DNA of 64,000 bases. Source: Orobanche coerulescens (lineage: Eukaryota > Streptophyta > Magnoliopsida > Lamiales > Orobanchaceae). Shown one piece after another: positions 1-11,691 of this stretch. The DNA lies in the NCBI GenBank assembly GCA_033398695.1, contig CM065802.1, positions 204,743,096-204,807,095 of the forward strand, written 5' to 3'. Every line of letters begins with the position of its first letter. Positions within the stretch are counted from its first letter, which is position 1. Position numbers and translations under genes: made by a program. A model generated the notes under the pieces. That model was not told where the DNA came from, did no database searches, and was given only the letters and a program-made list of their open reading frames with translations.

Positions 1-848
1 CCAGTGGAATTCCGTGCCGTTGTACACACTTGATTGCCTTGCACCTCTTGATCCTCGATCCTCGGATGCCTTTATACTGCTACTTCAACCAGTGAAGTAC
101 CCCTTACTCAAGATTTAAAGACAAGAGTGTTTGTCTTCTCCAAGTAAAGAGCTTCCTTGAATATGAACTTTTGGATCTCGCTCTTTTCACGATGCTATTT
201 GATTGCTTGAGATTGCTTTGTTTGCTTTGATCGCTAGAGTATATGTTCGCACCGGTGTTTGCTCGATTTCAAATCTTCGGATATATATAGATCACGATCT
301 CTCGAGCTTCTTCCTTGTAGCCGTTGCAAATCTTTGAACAAATCCGTCCGTTGGAGAGACTTCATTGTTTAATCTTTTACGAACGTTGCAAGTGGATTCC
401 CATTATTTTATTTTATCTTCCGACCGTTGTGAGGACTTACGCATGTGAGCGCCGAATCTTTTGAATATAAAAGGATTAAAGTCTTCACGGTGGGTCGGGA
501 TGATTTAAATAAATCATATCTCTTATGGGAATCACTCCAATTTGTCTCTTCACGTTGCATGTGAGCTTTCCGTAATATTTGACTTTTCAAAGCATGCCGA
601 CGTGGACTTGGAGTACTAGCCGTAGTTGAGTAGATCGATGTGCGGCTTACTTCTCTGCAGTAGGTCGTCTCTACTGTATCTTGTTTGAGACTTGTCCGAT
701 CGTGACTTCCCGAGGTTCCTCTGCCGATCTGGTCAAACTTCTCGACAATTTTTAGTTGACCAGGGCTACTCGATTGAGTCGTTTGTACTTCTCTGATGGA
801 CTAGACTGTACTTTAGTACTTAGCCGATTTTCAGCCTAACTAACTTTG
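1..848. other. Unassigned sequence
   Basis: I find no credible coding region, LTR terminus or terminal inverted repeat here. The only open frames are short and show no recognisable motif. The mixed, pyrimidine-rich composition would suit a decayed transposon, but nothing ties it to a particular family. Confidence 0.5.
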
Positions 849-960
849 GCCTATAGAAGATACTCATTTGGTTCTTCTTTACATTTTGCCAATTTTATAC
901 TTAACACATTTTGGCCTATGGAAGATACTCATTTGGTTCTTCCTTACATTTTGCCAATTA
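849..960. repeat. Two-copy direct repeat, about 60-bp unit
   Basis: The segment starting near 849 (TTTGGCCTATAGAAGATACT) recurs near 909 with only a few changes (ATAGAAG to ATGGAAG, TTCTTC to TTCCTT). This is a simple tandem duplication, visible directly, with no evident coding role. Confidence 0.75.
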
Positions 961-1690
961 ATAAACATTTGATTTTAAATTAATGACATCATCAAAATCT
1001 AACAAGTATTCCTAACACTATGTAGCTGCGCCCCTGGTGGCAACCATAACCCTCGTCTTCATATCTTGATCTCCACGACTCACACCCATCGCATGATACA
1101 CATCAACCTAAACATACGTCTCAAATCCGACCGATTCAACCAGAATCAAGAATTTTCACCACGGATCCAAACGGCAACGGGGATGAAGAATATATTCACC
1201 AATCAAATTAGAGATATGCCCTACAAAAAATCGTGTCTTTCTGAAACTAGGGAAGGTAATTTTGGCCCGACCAGCACTGCCCCGCCCTAACTGGGGACCT
1301 ATGGATCACCCCGTCCAGCGATCCGTAGTGGGGTGAGGCGGGTTCTCGGTATCACTTTTGCCCCGTGGATACCCTCCTCGCCCCGCCCCGCCCCTCCCAT
1401 TTTATATTTCTTAAATATATTTAATATTTATTTTTATATATACTATATATAGTTATATACTTTTTATATAATTATAAATATATCTTATATATTTATATTA
1501 ATAATGACAAGTTTTATAAATATTATGTATTATAAAAATCAAATGCTAGATAAAAAATTGTAAAATATTTATCTTATTAACTTAACAATTATATTTTCTC
1601 CTATGAGAATCGACCCACCCCGTCCCACTCACCTCATGGGGCGGGTCTGGATCTTCGAGTATTCTATTCCTACGGCAAGGTAATCCGTAT
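961..1690. repeat. GC-rich/AT-rich low-complexity patch, possible MITE relic
   Basis: Between about 1260 and 1680, runs rich in CCCCGCCCC and GGGGCGGG flank a roughly 200-bp AT-rich core. A GC-rich rim around an AT-rich centre is common in small non-autonomous DNA elements of plants. I cannot define matching terminal inverted repeats or a target duplication, so the MITE label is only a suggestion. The 74-residue frame at 1066-1290 has no recognisable motif and I do not treat it as a gene. Confidence 0.3.
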
Positions 1691-3155
1691 AGCCCTACTT
1701 CATGAAATAAATGCATTTTTCATGCATGATAAATTAACATTCACGATATACATCACTTCTGATGATCATAACTAATGTGAATTTGTATCAAATATATAAT
1801 GCGATTATGTGCATATACTGTTAGATCAGACTTTAGCAGTCATGGAATTTTGTACTATATTAAGATGCTTCTTGTGTATGGTGTGCTTCTATATTTTCTC
1901 ATGAAATGAAAATGCTCTTTGTGGTATTAAATGAGCTTATTTGCATATCTATGATAATGCGAATTCATTATCATAACAAATGCATTTTCACAAGATAACA
2001 AACCAACAATATGGCCTATAGTCTTGACTCTAATTTGATTCAAAGGCAATTAACTACCATTATTGAATTTATGATTAATTCATAGAAATTATCAAGTTTC
2101 ACAATCAATAATCTACCAACAATTAAGACAAACATCGTCTGTCGAAGTCAACGTTAATTCCAAAATGTAATGGAGGCGACATTTATGATTACGTTACTGC
2201 TGGAAAGAAACTAAAGTAAAGAGGACTAAGTGTACGTGAAATTTCGCCATATTATATGAAGCGGGTATGTAATTCTTGCTTTATTAGTTCATGGCAACAA
2301 AAACTTCGCGCAGTAAATGTACATACTTGATTTTGATTAACTTTGATTTGCTATCTTACGAAAATATAAGTATTTGTTCCTTGGATTGCAAAGGTACATA
2401 CAATTCGCTCTTCTCGTAGTATGACAGCACTATGTGATTAATAATAATTCTAATCCCACTCAAACTATACTCTAAAAGAACTGAATGTGAGTGATCAAAA
2501 TGTAAAGTACTGCCAATATTTTGATGGTTAATGACACAATTTAGTAGTAGCCCTTGGTATATCGTGTATCTAACTTGAAAATCTCTAAAGGACATGAGAA
2601 ACTAAGTTTGAATTAAGAGCTAAATAAACCTTGTTAAGTGTTAGTGATATCAACACAGTGTAATAATGGAACTGTATCTCTTAAGTATGTAAAAAGGAAA
2701 CACATCTTAGCGAAATTAATGAGGCACTTTAGTGAAAAGTATCACACTAACACTAGGATTCTTACATCCGCTATTGTCTCCATAATGAACTTTGGGACAC
2801 CAACTCATTATAGGCTTTCACACGATCAAAATGAATATTTTAGTCGTGACATGATGGCTCGTAATTAAAAAAACTCACACGAACATCATTATTTGAGTGG
2901 AGAAATAGTTAGGACAACAATCCAACATAATGGACCGTGTTGTAATCCATACCAATGTAAAGTAAATTTTTTTTCTTCTAAAGTACCAGGAATATAATCC
3001 CCCTTCTGACTACCTCTTTGATTATGTCAAAAATACCTCACTTAATTTGTAAAGCCTGCTCTTTAGCACAAAATATGATTAAAACCTTCATATACTAAAC
3101 ATGTACACTATACCATCTCATTCTTATAAAGTATACAAAGAAATATCCATCCAGA
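1691..3155. other. Unassigned AT-rich sequence
   Basis: AT-rich sequence with short open frames but no recognisable protein motif, LTR end or structured RNA. It lies immediately upstream of the copia integrase relic at 3156 and may be decayed 5' sequence of that element, but I cannot show this. Confidence 0.4.
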
Positions 3156-4255
3156 ATGCGGACCATTCAAGTAATTATGGTTTTGGTGGATGATTTGGCA
3201 TGTATTATCCAAATAGAATGCTGCAGAACTTCCAAAATAATTTATATATGCTTACTTTCCTTATCACATATAAAGGACTCGATGGTGTTGGTTCACATCA
3301 AAGTATTTGATTTTTATTTTATGATTGAGATAGCATCTCGTCCCATGTGCATATACAAAAATTCTCACATAAGCCACCATCAAAAAAATATGTATGGTAA
3401 TCATGTCGTTGGTTATGCAATATTACATGAAATTCTACATAGTCTCAGACCCACTGTTAGACAACCGTTTTCTGCATACCAGTTGGTAACTGGAAATGAG
3501 CCTAACATTTCACATTTATGCATATTCAGTTGTGCAACTTTTGTGTCGATTGCGCCCTCCACAACACAATAATATGGGTCCTCTGAGACGACTAGGTATT
3601 TATGTTGGATATGAATCCCCGATAATTAACCGCTACTTAGAACCTTTGACAGTTGATCTCTTAACTAAATGCTTTGCCGTTTGCCACTTTGATGAGATAG
3701 ATTTTCCACCATTAAGTGGAGAGGAGAAAAGAAATTTCTCAGGGAACGACAAGAATTATCGTGGTCGGTCCCCACTTTATCTCATTATGATCCTTGAATT
3801 TCACAATATGACAATTTAGTGCAAAAACTACTCGATCTTCATAATTCAGCACATTTGATGGCTGATGTGTTTGTTAATGTCGCTAAAGTGACGAGATCTC
3901 ATATTTCAGCTGCAAATGTGTCTGCAAGGATAGAAGTCCATGATAAGAGGCACATCACCGATGCATAGAGTGATGAAATTGCTCCTAAAGGAGGTGCAAT
4001 TGAGGTCGTGGATCCTAGAGGAAGTGAGGGAGACCACCTGGTTCGGTAGTCACCCATCCAAGGAAGAAAATGGCAGGTGGGCATAAATTGATCCTTTAAT
4101 AATCAATATTGGGAATACTTCCCATGAGATTGTCTCTAATTATAACTATATCCATGAATAATTACTGGGGGACACAGAAGCTCGATTCAAGATTAGAGAA
4201 CAATAAATATATCGACTATTAAAGTCTGTACGGTTTGATGGAATAATCGACCACT
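3156..4255 (+). pseudogene. Ty1/copia pol relic, integrase C-terminal part (left half)
   Basis: Broken plus-strand frames read as the C-terminal part of a copia integrase. The segment about 3400-3570 carries AYQLVTGNEPNISHL and IFSCATFV. It is followed in another frame (3496-3819) by MGPLRRLGIYVGYESPIINR and FAVCHFDEIDFPPL. Residual frames to about 4130 (DPLIINIGNTSHEIVSNYNY) match the spacer between integrase and RT in this family. There are several frameshifts and stops. The reading continues at 22126, where IDDVFA and the RT follow, so element A split this older copia copy. Seen: motif order and strand. Inferred: that both halves were once one element. Confidence 0.8.
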
Positions 4256-4580
4256 TGTAACACCCCGAGATATTCGGAATAATTACAGCGCCGTAAACCC
4301 TTTAGGTAAGGATTTACAAGGCTAATTAAAAAGGAATGTAAATATAGGACATCAATACTGCGGAAATTCAAGTTTACAAAACCATTCAACTAGTTCAACG
4401 AGTAATTAATACAACCATATCGAAATGATATTAATAAGACACGCGTACTCGAGTACTGAAAATAAACCAAGAAAACAAATCACCAACAACAACCAACATC
4501 ACTGAACCCCTTCGTCGTCACATCGCAGATCGTGGTCGCTTTCCCTGCTCCTCGGCTACCTGAACATCAAAACAAATGTC

Positions 4581-4613
4581 CACCCCCGAAGGGGTTAGCA
4601 AAACGATGCTAGT
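4581..4613 (-). promoter_or_regulatory. Conserved double hairpin, A left LTR
   Basis: On the minus strand: stem TAGCA/TGCTA around a 6-base loop, one base, then stem ACCCC/GGGGT closed by the tetraloop TTCG. It lies 325 nt from the LTR 3' end. The same architecture recurs in every chromovirus LTR of the window. Confidence 0.7.
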
Positions 4614-4741
4614 ACAAGTATCATTTAAATGAATCAAATATGCATCAACAATACATAACAAGATACACCACACGGACTTCCGCTACTGGAATCCGATAAT
4701 GCGAATCCACAAGATTCCATTAACACAGCATGGGTATTTCA

Positions 4742-4885
4742 ATGATCCAGCGCCCTCAGCATAGATCCCAAGATGATCCCGTCGGACCAACACGAGGTGG
4801 AAATAACCCGTCTAATGATCCAGCGCCCTCAGCCTAGATCCCAAGATGATCCCGTCGGACCAACACGAGGTGGACATCCGATCCA
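4742..4885. repeat. Tandem units with CGTCGGACC core, A left LTR
   Basis: Two full units of about 74 bp and a partial third, each starting GATCCAGCGCCCTCAGC and containing GATCCCGTCGGACC and ACGAGGTGGA. The outer bases of a unit can pair (GGTCC with GGATC in element sense). Confidence 0.85.
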
Positions 4886-5272
4886 GCGCCCTCAGCATAG
4901 ATCGCACAACAAACACAAACATAACTCATGCATACACATATGCCAAATCGCCACGTCCATCAACATGAACATACAAACACTAGATAACGAATATCATGAC
5001 AATTGAACGAAATAAATCTCATGTTCAACAACATGAATAATTACACGCATGCTCAAAATACCAATGTTAACATATTACGATACTTGCCTCGAAGATGGCA
5101 AGAACGAAACACTTCAATGATCTCAACACACTCGAAGGCCGCCTCCTTTGATCAACGTAGCAAGCTCGAACCTTAACAAAAGGAATGATATACAAATCAT
5201 CTCAAGTCGAACGATTGCCTATCAATACGGTCTACGGCCAAAAGTTCAAAATATACAATCTGCCTGAACCAC

Positions 5273-5489
5273 TTAGCGTACGCTACGTACTCTACGTAAC
5301 GTGCGCTAAGCCTGCCTGTTAGCGTACGCTATCGTCTAACCCTAGCGTACGCTAGCCATGGACTGACCGTTCTCTCTGATCAGCCGACTGACTCGGCTGA
5401 TATCATAACGTACGTTACGTACCAAACGTAGCGTGCGTTAACTTATCCCCGATAGCGCACGTTAACTTACGTATGTTAGCGTGCGCTAA
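5273..5489. repeat. Palindrome cluster, downstream block of A left LTR
   Basis: About ten copies of the degenerate palindrome TAGCGNNCGCTA and near variants (TAGCGTACGCTA, TAGCGCACGTTA, TAACGTGCGCTA). In element sense the cluster lies roughly 700 bp downstream of the TATA box. Confidence 0.9.
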
Positions 5490-5859
5490 CCGTGCATGGC
5501 AGATTACTACTGGTAGAAAAATGGATCTAATGGTGATGAACTCATGAATTCTATGGTGATAATACAAGTCATACCCGAGCATATCATGCTAATAAGGTTT
5601 ATGAAAGACCTTTATGGATAAAATGACTACGAGACACAAGGATACGTATCATCATTACTACACCATAATTCATCTTGAGCTTCAAGAAAATATTCTAAGT
5701 TCCGTTCATCCTACATTCCAAAACGCATGATTCCAATGTGTAAAACGTAACAACTTGGTAAATTCCATCTACTGGTCACAAATTGGTTTTGAAGATACAT
5801 AAAATGCTTAGGAGTCCACATACTAAAAGGTTCAAAGGATTATACGAAGAATAAGTGCC

Positions 5860-5864
5860 GAAAC
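5860..5864. repeat. Target-site duplication GAAAC, left copy
   Basis: Identical to 14091-14095. The sequence occurs once at the matching point of the uninterrupted LTR (21361-21365), which shows where the LARD inserted. Confidence 0.95.
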
Positions 5865-6244
5865 TGTAACACCCCTAGATCAAACCGGGAATATTACACG
5901 CCGCAGACCCTCTCCGTGAGGATCCACCAGGCTAGACATCAAAACAACACATTACATTACATACCGACGAATCAAAATAACGAACCAATAGACCGATTTG
6001 GTATTTCGTCACTGGCTTACAAATCAAAATACAAAAACTCATCCAGACTCATACCCACGCAAGGGTAAAATACTTGCAACAACGAACAATAAAACAGCAG
6101 AAAAGACAATACAATGGACTTCGACTAACTTAACCCAAAATTGGCCTTCGTGTGATTAGTATCATTCGTCTTTCATCATCCCTCGTACCGATCCTGTGTC
6201 TTGCTCCCGAAAACCTGCATGTACCTGGACACAATACAGATATC

Positions 6245-6291
6245 CACCCCCCGATTACTCGGGGGTTAGCAAAACTCCACTGTTTCGCTAG
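6245..6291 (-). promoter_or_regulatory. Conserved double hairpin, LARD left LTR
   Basis: On the minus strand: stem TAGCGAAAC/GTTTTGCTA (one G-U pair) with a 6-base loop, then ACCCCCGA/TCGGGGGT with loop GTAA. It lies 380 nt from the LTR 3' end. Confidence 0.7.
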
Positions 6292-6785
6292 TGCAAGTAT
6301 AAAGTGCAAATACGAGCCATACACAACACATTCCGAGAATACAACGAAAGACTTCCCGAGATATTTTTAGTTAAAAATAGTTCAAGTCTTGAAAGTAGAA
6401 ACGAAGCAAGTAAGCACTTTGAAAACATTTCCAAATCTTGGGAGTTTTGAAAACATTAGAAATTGAAAAGTTCTTAATTCCTCGAAAGCCATTTAGGGTC
6501 CATGACCCCAAAGTTCATTTTCCTAAATATAAATCCGTTAAAAAACACGGGGTCCATGCCAACCATTTCGATCACAAAACACAGGGCCTACGACCCGATC
6601 ATCCACTGCAATTCACTTACAAGGACACATTACACATAACACATTAATCTTATGCCATTCTAGCCAAGCACCAAGACTCGATATATAATGTCTCTCGACC
6701 CCGAGCACAAAGCATTGTGATACTCCGGACAAGATCACAATTAACGAAAACATCAACATCATCCTCAAGATGAAAACTACACCTG

Positions 6786-7003
6786 GTAACCCGCGACCGT
6801 ACCCCTTAGTATCGCCCCCCAGACGCCCCGTCGAACGCTCCGGGTGGGAAACCACTTCCGCGGCCGTACCCCTTAGTATCGACCCCCAGACATCCCATCG
6901 GACACTCCGGGTGGAAGTTCAACCACACACGCACCCAAGTCCACTTCTGCGGCCGTACCCCTTAGTATCGACCCCCAGACGTCCCGTCGAAGGCTCCGGG
7001 TGG
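6786..7003. repeat. Tandem units, LARD left LTR
   Basis: Three units built around CGTACCCCTTAGTATCG, CCAGACG and CTCCGGGTGG. The position relative to the hairpins matches the tandem block of A, but the unit sequence differs. Confidence 0.85.
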
Positions 7004-8105
7004 AAGGAACAACACACACACACGTTCCAAAATCACAGTTGCAAACCACAAGCCTCGAAGGTCAATCACAGTATATATAGTCGAGGTACCTTACTAGAAT
7101 GGCCATATTATCCAACACGTACTCACGACCCAGAACTATAACAATTCACAAGGAAGCACAAGATCTCAACAGCACCGAACGACACAACCAATATCACATA
7201 AACTCCCATATTCATCCATAACCACGTGACTCCAAGCACATAATTTGACAAAAGAATTACACTTTACATTTACCAACGACATAATCATACGCAATGACAT
7301 CACAAGAAAGTAAGGTGATCCTATACTCGACACTAGCACACATATTCAACTAAGCATATTAATTCCCGACACACACGGGTCACCTTTACGAAAACCATGA
7401 TAGTAAATATACCGATTCTTTTGAAAAATAGTTATAAATATTTATTTAGCACATATCGACGATTAACAACCATAATATCCACAAAACACGAAATGTATGG
7501 GCAAGATACTTGCCTCGAAATCAATTTGTGAATACTCCGACGAAAGCGGCTCGGCCGAAACAGCCCCAAAACAGTCCCGAAACAGACCGGTCGAAACAGC
7601 CCCAAAACAGTCCCGAAACAGCTCGGCCGAAAGAGCCCCAAAACAGCCCCAAAAACCGACCACCTTCGCGAGAAATCAATAACAACACAATCACCACGAG
7701 AATAACACTACTACGAATCAACAACACTAAACGAAATCTCAATCGACACTAAGAAACTACAAGGGTTCAAGGGTTCGTTCCAAGAAAGCCAAAATCATGT
7801 TCCGGGTGAAACGAAATCGATAAACGAGTTACTAATCCGTAGATTACAACCAATACAACAAGAATTACATGACCAATTCATCATAATCGGCCCAGAATTG
7901 AAATCAAAAGGAAAACCCCAAAATAGTTGAAAAAGGATTTTTTGAAGAATTACCTTAATCCGACGAAGAACAATGGATTAGATGTTGTTAAACATGATCA
8001 AGACTTCAAGAATATAATGATAATCTACTCAGGGATTGAAATCCCCATCAAATCGCCCAAAAACCGAGAGAGAGAAGTGAAAATGGGCTGAAAAACGCGA
8101 CTGTC

Positions 8106-8114
8106 TTATTTATA
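8106..8114 (-). promoter_or_regulatory. TATA box in the LARD left LTR
   Basis: TATAAATAA on the minus strand. The other LTR (13516-13524) reads TATAAATAG. Confidence 0.6.
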
Positions 8115-8679
8115 CAACTGGACAAAACGGCTCAGAACACGGCCCAAATTAGACCCGTATTCCAGCGCCGTGTTATAAACGACTCAGAAAAAACGGTGCA
8201 GACAGCGTCGTATTCGAGGGCCGTATTCTGACAGTGTAGACTTTGTCATTATGACCATAACTTCTCCGTCCGGACTCCGATTGACTCGCCGTTTGAACCA
8301 TTGGAAAGCTAATTTGATGCTCTATCACATTGTAAAGTTTCAGAATTTTTAGACTTTATAAGCGCCGGTGGTGATCTTACAAAGTCGACCAAATGCACAA
8401 AAACGATACTCCTCGACAAAACAATAATTATACAACATGCAAGGAAATACTAACGGACAACACCAACGATCCAAATCGAAAACGAACACATAACAAAGCA
8501 AGACATACTATTAGCTCGACTTACACAATGATAAGTCGTACCCGGCGAACACCACAACACGGTACATCGTGCCGTACCAACATAGGGAAAAATCTCAAGA
8601 AATTGCCAACGGAACAAAATGAACGGCGCAATCGACAAAAATTCAAAAATAACCGGAATCGAGAATCTCGGGTATTACA

Positions 8680-8697
8680 TTCTACCCTCCTTAAAAG
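8680..8697 (-). promoter_or_regulatory. LARD polypurine tract
   Basis: On the minus strand, CTTTTAAGGAGGGTAGAA immediately precedes the left LTR. It is the expected plus-strand priming site and comes directly after the AAGTTTCG hairpin at 8698-8716. Confidence 0.75.
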
Positions 8698-8716
8698 AAG
8701 TTTCGTCCCGAAACTT
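8698..8716 (-). promoter_or_regulatory. Hairpin upstream of the LARD polypurine tract
   Basis: AAGTTTCG and CGAAACTT form an 8-bp perfect stem around a 3-base loop. The same structure lies at 14890-14908 (A), 9166-9185 (relic) and, less perfectly, 60314-60332 (F). Confidence 0.7.
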
Positions 8717-8734
8717 AAAGCATGAAACAATCCA

Positions 8735-9147
8735 GGCAGAGCAACTCTAGATGACACAAGATTCCGATAACTTGAAGATCGGGAAAGACGATACGAAGGC
8801 AACCACCCCAAAACTTTGGAAAATTACAAAATGGCCCAAACGCCTGAAACATCACGATAAGACAACATATAACCAAACCGAACTTCACAAAACGTCTAAC
8901 AAGGTTAAACGGACTTACGGGGAAATACGAACAACAATTTCGAACGAGATTCGCAAGAATCAATCTCAAATGCGGAAAAGTCGCCAAAAAGTACGGAACT
9001 CAGCAAAACGACACCGAAACGAACTCGGATATTAACAAGTGTAGAATGAAACATTCACAGAAGGACGAAACGGTCACAGGCTATCCGTTAAAACGGGCTC
9101 CTGCCAAAAAAGAAATTTACCGAAAATCGAAAATTGCGGATATTACA
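8735..9147 (-). repeat. Relic PPT-adjacent LTR start inside the LARD
   Basis: On the minus strand a second polypurine-like tract (after the hairpin at 9166-9185) is followed by TGTAATATCCGC, the usual LTR start of these elements. About 400 bp of sequence follows that loosely resembles the LTR start of element F (59900-60294). Hence two successive PPT-LTR starts lie in tandem at the 3' end of the internal region. Confidence 0.65.
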
Positions 9148-9199
9148 TCATATCACCTTTAAAAGAGGTTTCGTCCCCGAAACCTAAACAACAAGAACG

Positions 9200-9330
9200 A
9201 AATGATGGAATAGCGACCTTCTCGGCCATATCTTCTTGGTCCTGCATCTGATCTCCATGACCAACTGTACCGCGGTCACGACCGCATCCTCTGTCCCTCG
9301 GCATACTAAGCGGATTCTCACTCGATACGA
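9200..9330 (-). pseudogene. gag N-terminal stub in the LARD
   Basis: On the minus strand, a start codon opens MPRDRGCGRDRG, the arginine- and glycine-rich N-terminus seen at gag starts in this window (compare MLRGGRGRGRG at 19523 and 44236). After about 30 codons the frame runs straight into the polypurine-tract region (ETSFKGDMM). Essentially all of gag and pol is therefore missing between these points. Seen: the sequence. Inferred: one large internal deletion in the ancestor. Confidence 0.7.
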
Positions 9331-10286
9331 TGCCACAACTTCGCAAAAATAACATGCTAAAGTATCAACTCAGCACGACAATATCACATAAGGTAACTAC
9401 TAACAACTCGATAAGAAAATCCACGAGGTATTCTTTTAAATGATATCATTTGAAAATCCTTGGATTTGTGTGCTATTCAAAGTAAAACTTTAAAAGTATT
9501 TTTGGTACCTCGGGTTGCTTCATCAAAACTTTTAAACAACAGACTTTAACCATCTCATTTTGAAATCATTGGCTAAATAATATTTTCTGTGAAACCGGCA
9601 TTGTCAAAATCACCACGCCACTACACACCAGCATTACGTTAATAACAACAAGGTAGCCACGAAAGGTCATCAAACCATTCGTACATACTTTAATCAATAC
9701 AGGAAATTTTCTCAAATCCGAGTTTGAAGTTTACATCGAGTGCGATTTTTCATCTTTCAATATATATTTTTGAATATAAAAATCATATTGGTTTTTGAAA
9801 TAAAATATTTTTATGATGTGAAAGATTTTTGAAAATCATGTACTCGAATTATCTGAAAATACAACAATACGTTAAAAATCATTTTGGAAAATCCTCCCAA
9901 CACTACATGGAAATCAACGATGGTAACATTTTACAAAATGTCTACATGTACTTTAAAACAACTCTTTCAAATACCGTCGAGGTTTTATTTGAGAATCCAA
10001 GGCCGGCTTGCCAATTCCAAATAATTTTCAAAGTATACACGGAGCCGCCGATTAATCGAATCGTCAAAACTTTGTGAAGTTTCCAGGAAAGTGTTACAGC
10101 AGACATAATTTATCAATTCATCAAACACAATCAAATATCACCTAGCAATACGAAAAGTCTTAACACACATTCACGCACAACAGTTGTTATCACTAGACAC
10201 CACGTAGAGAATACAGCTATAGGTGATTGACCTCAAAAGTTAGACCTAACGGCTAAAATGCGGTTCCATAGCCTCTGCCCAGGTTG

Positions 10287-10347
10287 ATTAGTGCGCGTTA
10301 CAACAAAGATTAATGTGCGCTAAACACGCCACGTTAGCGCGCGTTAG
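10287..10347. repeat. Small AGCG-type palindrome cluster inside the LARD leader
   Basis: It contains TTAGTGCGCGTTA, TTAATGTGCGCTAA and TTAGCGCGCGTTA within 61 bp, the motif otherwise confined to LTRs in this window. The LARD's own LTRs lack it. Confidence 0.7.
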
Positions 10348-11248
10348 GCTCGTACTAATGCTCTAATCACCAACACGATTGCAAACATATATGAGGTAAT
10401 ACTAGACTCGAAGGTTACAAATAAGCAACAACATACAAGTCTAAATGTCATCGACTCACATAATTATAACATCTCACAAGCAACCATCGAAAGAAAATCG
10501 TCCTACAAAAACGAAAATTTTACTTCTCAATAAAGAGGACTATCTCAACACATATATACCGATGGACTCAACACTCACGTTACTATTTTAATCATAAAAC
10601 TGGCACCACTGCTCAACAACGAGAGCATCATCAATACACATCTTCTGACTAACTTTCATGAAACCGGAAAGTTACAAACGAGAGTCACATCTTGAGTATA
10701 TTTTGTAGACCTTATTTGAGTTAAAAACTCGAGTTTTGAAAACTTATAGTATGAGATGAAAATGAAATATCGGTAGTTTGAAGTCTAAAAATTTTCGACC
10801 TTGAGGTCATCATACAAAAATCAAAAATTTTCCTCCCTTGGAGAACATTTTAAAAATTTACGTGGCTCCCCGGAAGCCTTCGAAACTAAAAATTCCAAGA
10901 TTGTTGCTCTTGCAAGAAAAACAGTTCATACAAGGATACATTTGGCAATATCATTCTTCATTCTAGCACAAAACGGGAATTAACAAATATATGTCACTTA
11001 CTCACGATGCACCTTCAAATACTACTACATAACACAGAATCATACAAGCTCGTATAGCTCATGGTACAACATGCAGTAGGGAGACTTACATCCACAGATC
11101 GCACGAAGATGATGGCTGCACCTTGATACTAATCACGGCCGACATCCCAGACGACGCGTTGCGACACGACATCAGTCAGACTCAATCTGACAAGACAAGA
11201 CCCAACAATACACGACTGGACCCAACAGCCTAGGTTTCCGCAACCTAA

Positions 11249-11260
11249 GCTCCGATACCA
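11249..11260 (-). promoter_or_regulatory. LARD primer-binding site
   Basis: On the minus strand, just inside the right LTR, TGGTATCGGAGC resembles the initiator methionine-tRNA primer site (consensus TGGTATCAGAGC), with one change. Confidence 0.8.
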
Positions 11261-11644
11261 TAAATGTAACACCCCTAGATCAAACCGGGAATATTACACG
11301 CCGCAGACCCTCTCCGTGAGGATCCACCAGGCTAGACATCAAAACAACACATTGCATTACATACCGACGAATCAAAATAACGAACCAATAGACCGATTTG
11401 GTATTTCGTCACTGGCTTACAAATCAAAATACAAAAACTCATCCAGACTCATACCCACGCAAGGGTAAAATACTTGCAACAACGAACAATAAAACAGCGG
11501 AAAAGACAATACAATGGACTTCGACTAACTTAACCCAAAATTGGCCTTCGTGTGATTAGTATCATTCGTCTTTCATCATCCCTCGTACCGATCCTGTGTC
11601 TTGCTCCCGAAAACCTGCATGTACCTGGACACAATACAGATATC

Positions 11645-11691
11645 CACCCCCCGATTACTCGGGGGTTAGCAAAACTCCACTGTTTCGCTAG
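11645..11691 (-). promoter_or_regulatory. Conserved double hairpin, LARD right LTR
   Basis: Same structure and sequence as 6245-6291. Confidence 0.7.

Larger units (their letters stand above)
4256..5864 (-). repeat. Left (3') LTR of element A, first segment
   Basis: It matches 19770-21360 of the right LTR almost base for base outside the palindrome array. It starts TGTAACACCCCGAGATATTC and is cut at 5864, where the nested LARD enters at target GAAAC. The rest of this LTR resumes after 14095. Confidence 0.93.
5865..8679 (-). repeat. LARD left (3') LTR
   Basis: It starts TGTAACACCCCTAGATC and ends GGGTATTACA. It contains the conserved hairpin pair (6245-6291), three tandem units (6786-7003), a TATA box on the minus strand (8106-8114) and, upstream of it in element sense, short repeats of the type CCGTATTC at about 8145-8230. 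The short open frames in it arise from low-complexity sequence and are not genes. Confidence 0.95.
8680..11264 (-). other. LARD internal region (leader, gag stub, PPT-LTR relic)
   Basis: Read on the minus strand from 11264: a primer site, a leader of about 1.9 kb, the first few dozen codons of a gag-like frame (about 9300), then a hairpin, polypurine tract and LTR start (about 9147), about 400 bp of LTR-like sequence, and finally the functional polypurine tract before the left LTR. There is no pol. A small cluster of AGCG-type palindromes at 10287-10347 suggests that part of the leader derives from another LTR family. The remaining sequence, about 9360-10280 and 10350-11080, is AT-rich and I recognise nothing in it. 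Confidence 0.85.

Noticed and set aside
4773..5006. Histidine- and proline-rich frame in the LTR of A
   Set aside because: Translation of the tandem-unit block; it recurs at 20285 only because that is the other LTR.
7432..7752. Several overlapping open frames on both strands in the LARD LTR
   Set aside because: They arise from repeated CCCCAAAACAG-type words and have no start context or motif; the same place in the other LTR differs.
8393..9035. Basic open frames (MHKNDTPRQ..., MTQDSDNLK...)
   Set aside because: They lie in LTR or LTR-derived sequence, partly repeat at 13803, and have a composition set by AC-rich DNA rather than a protein family.
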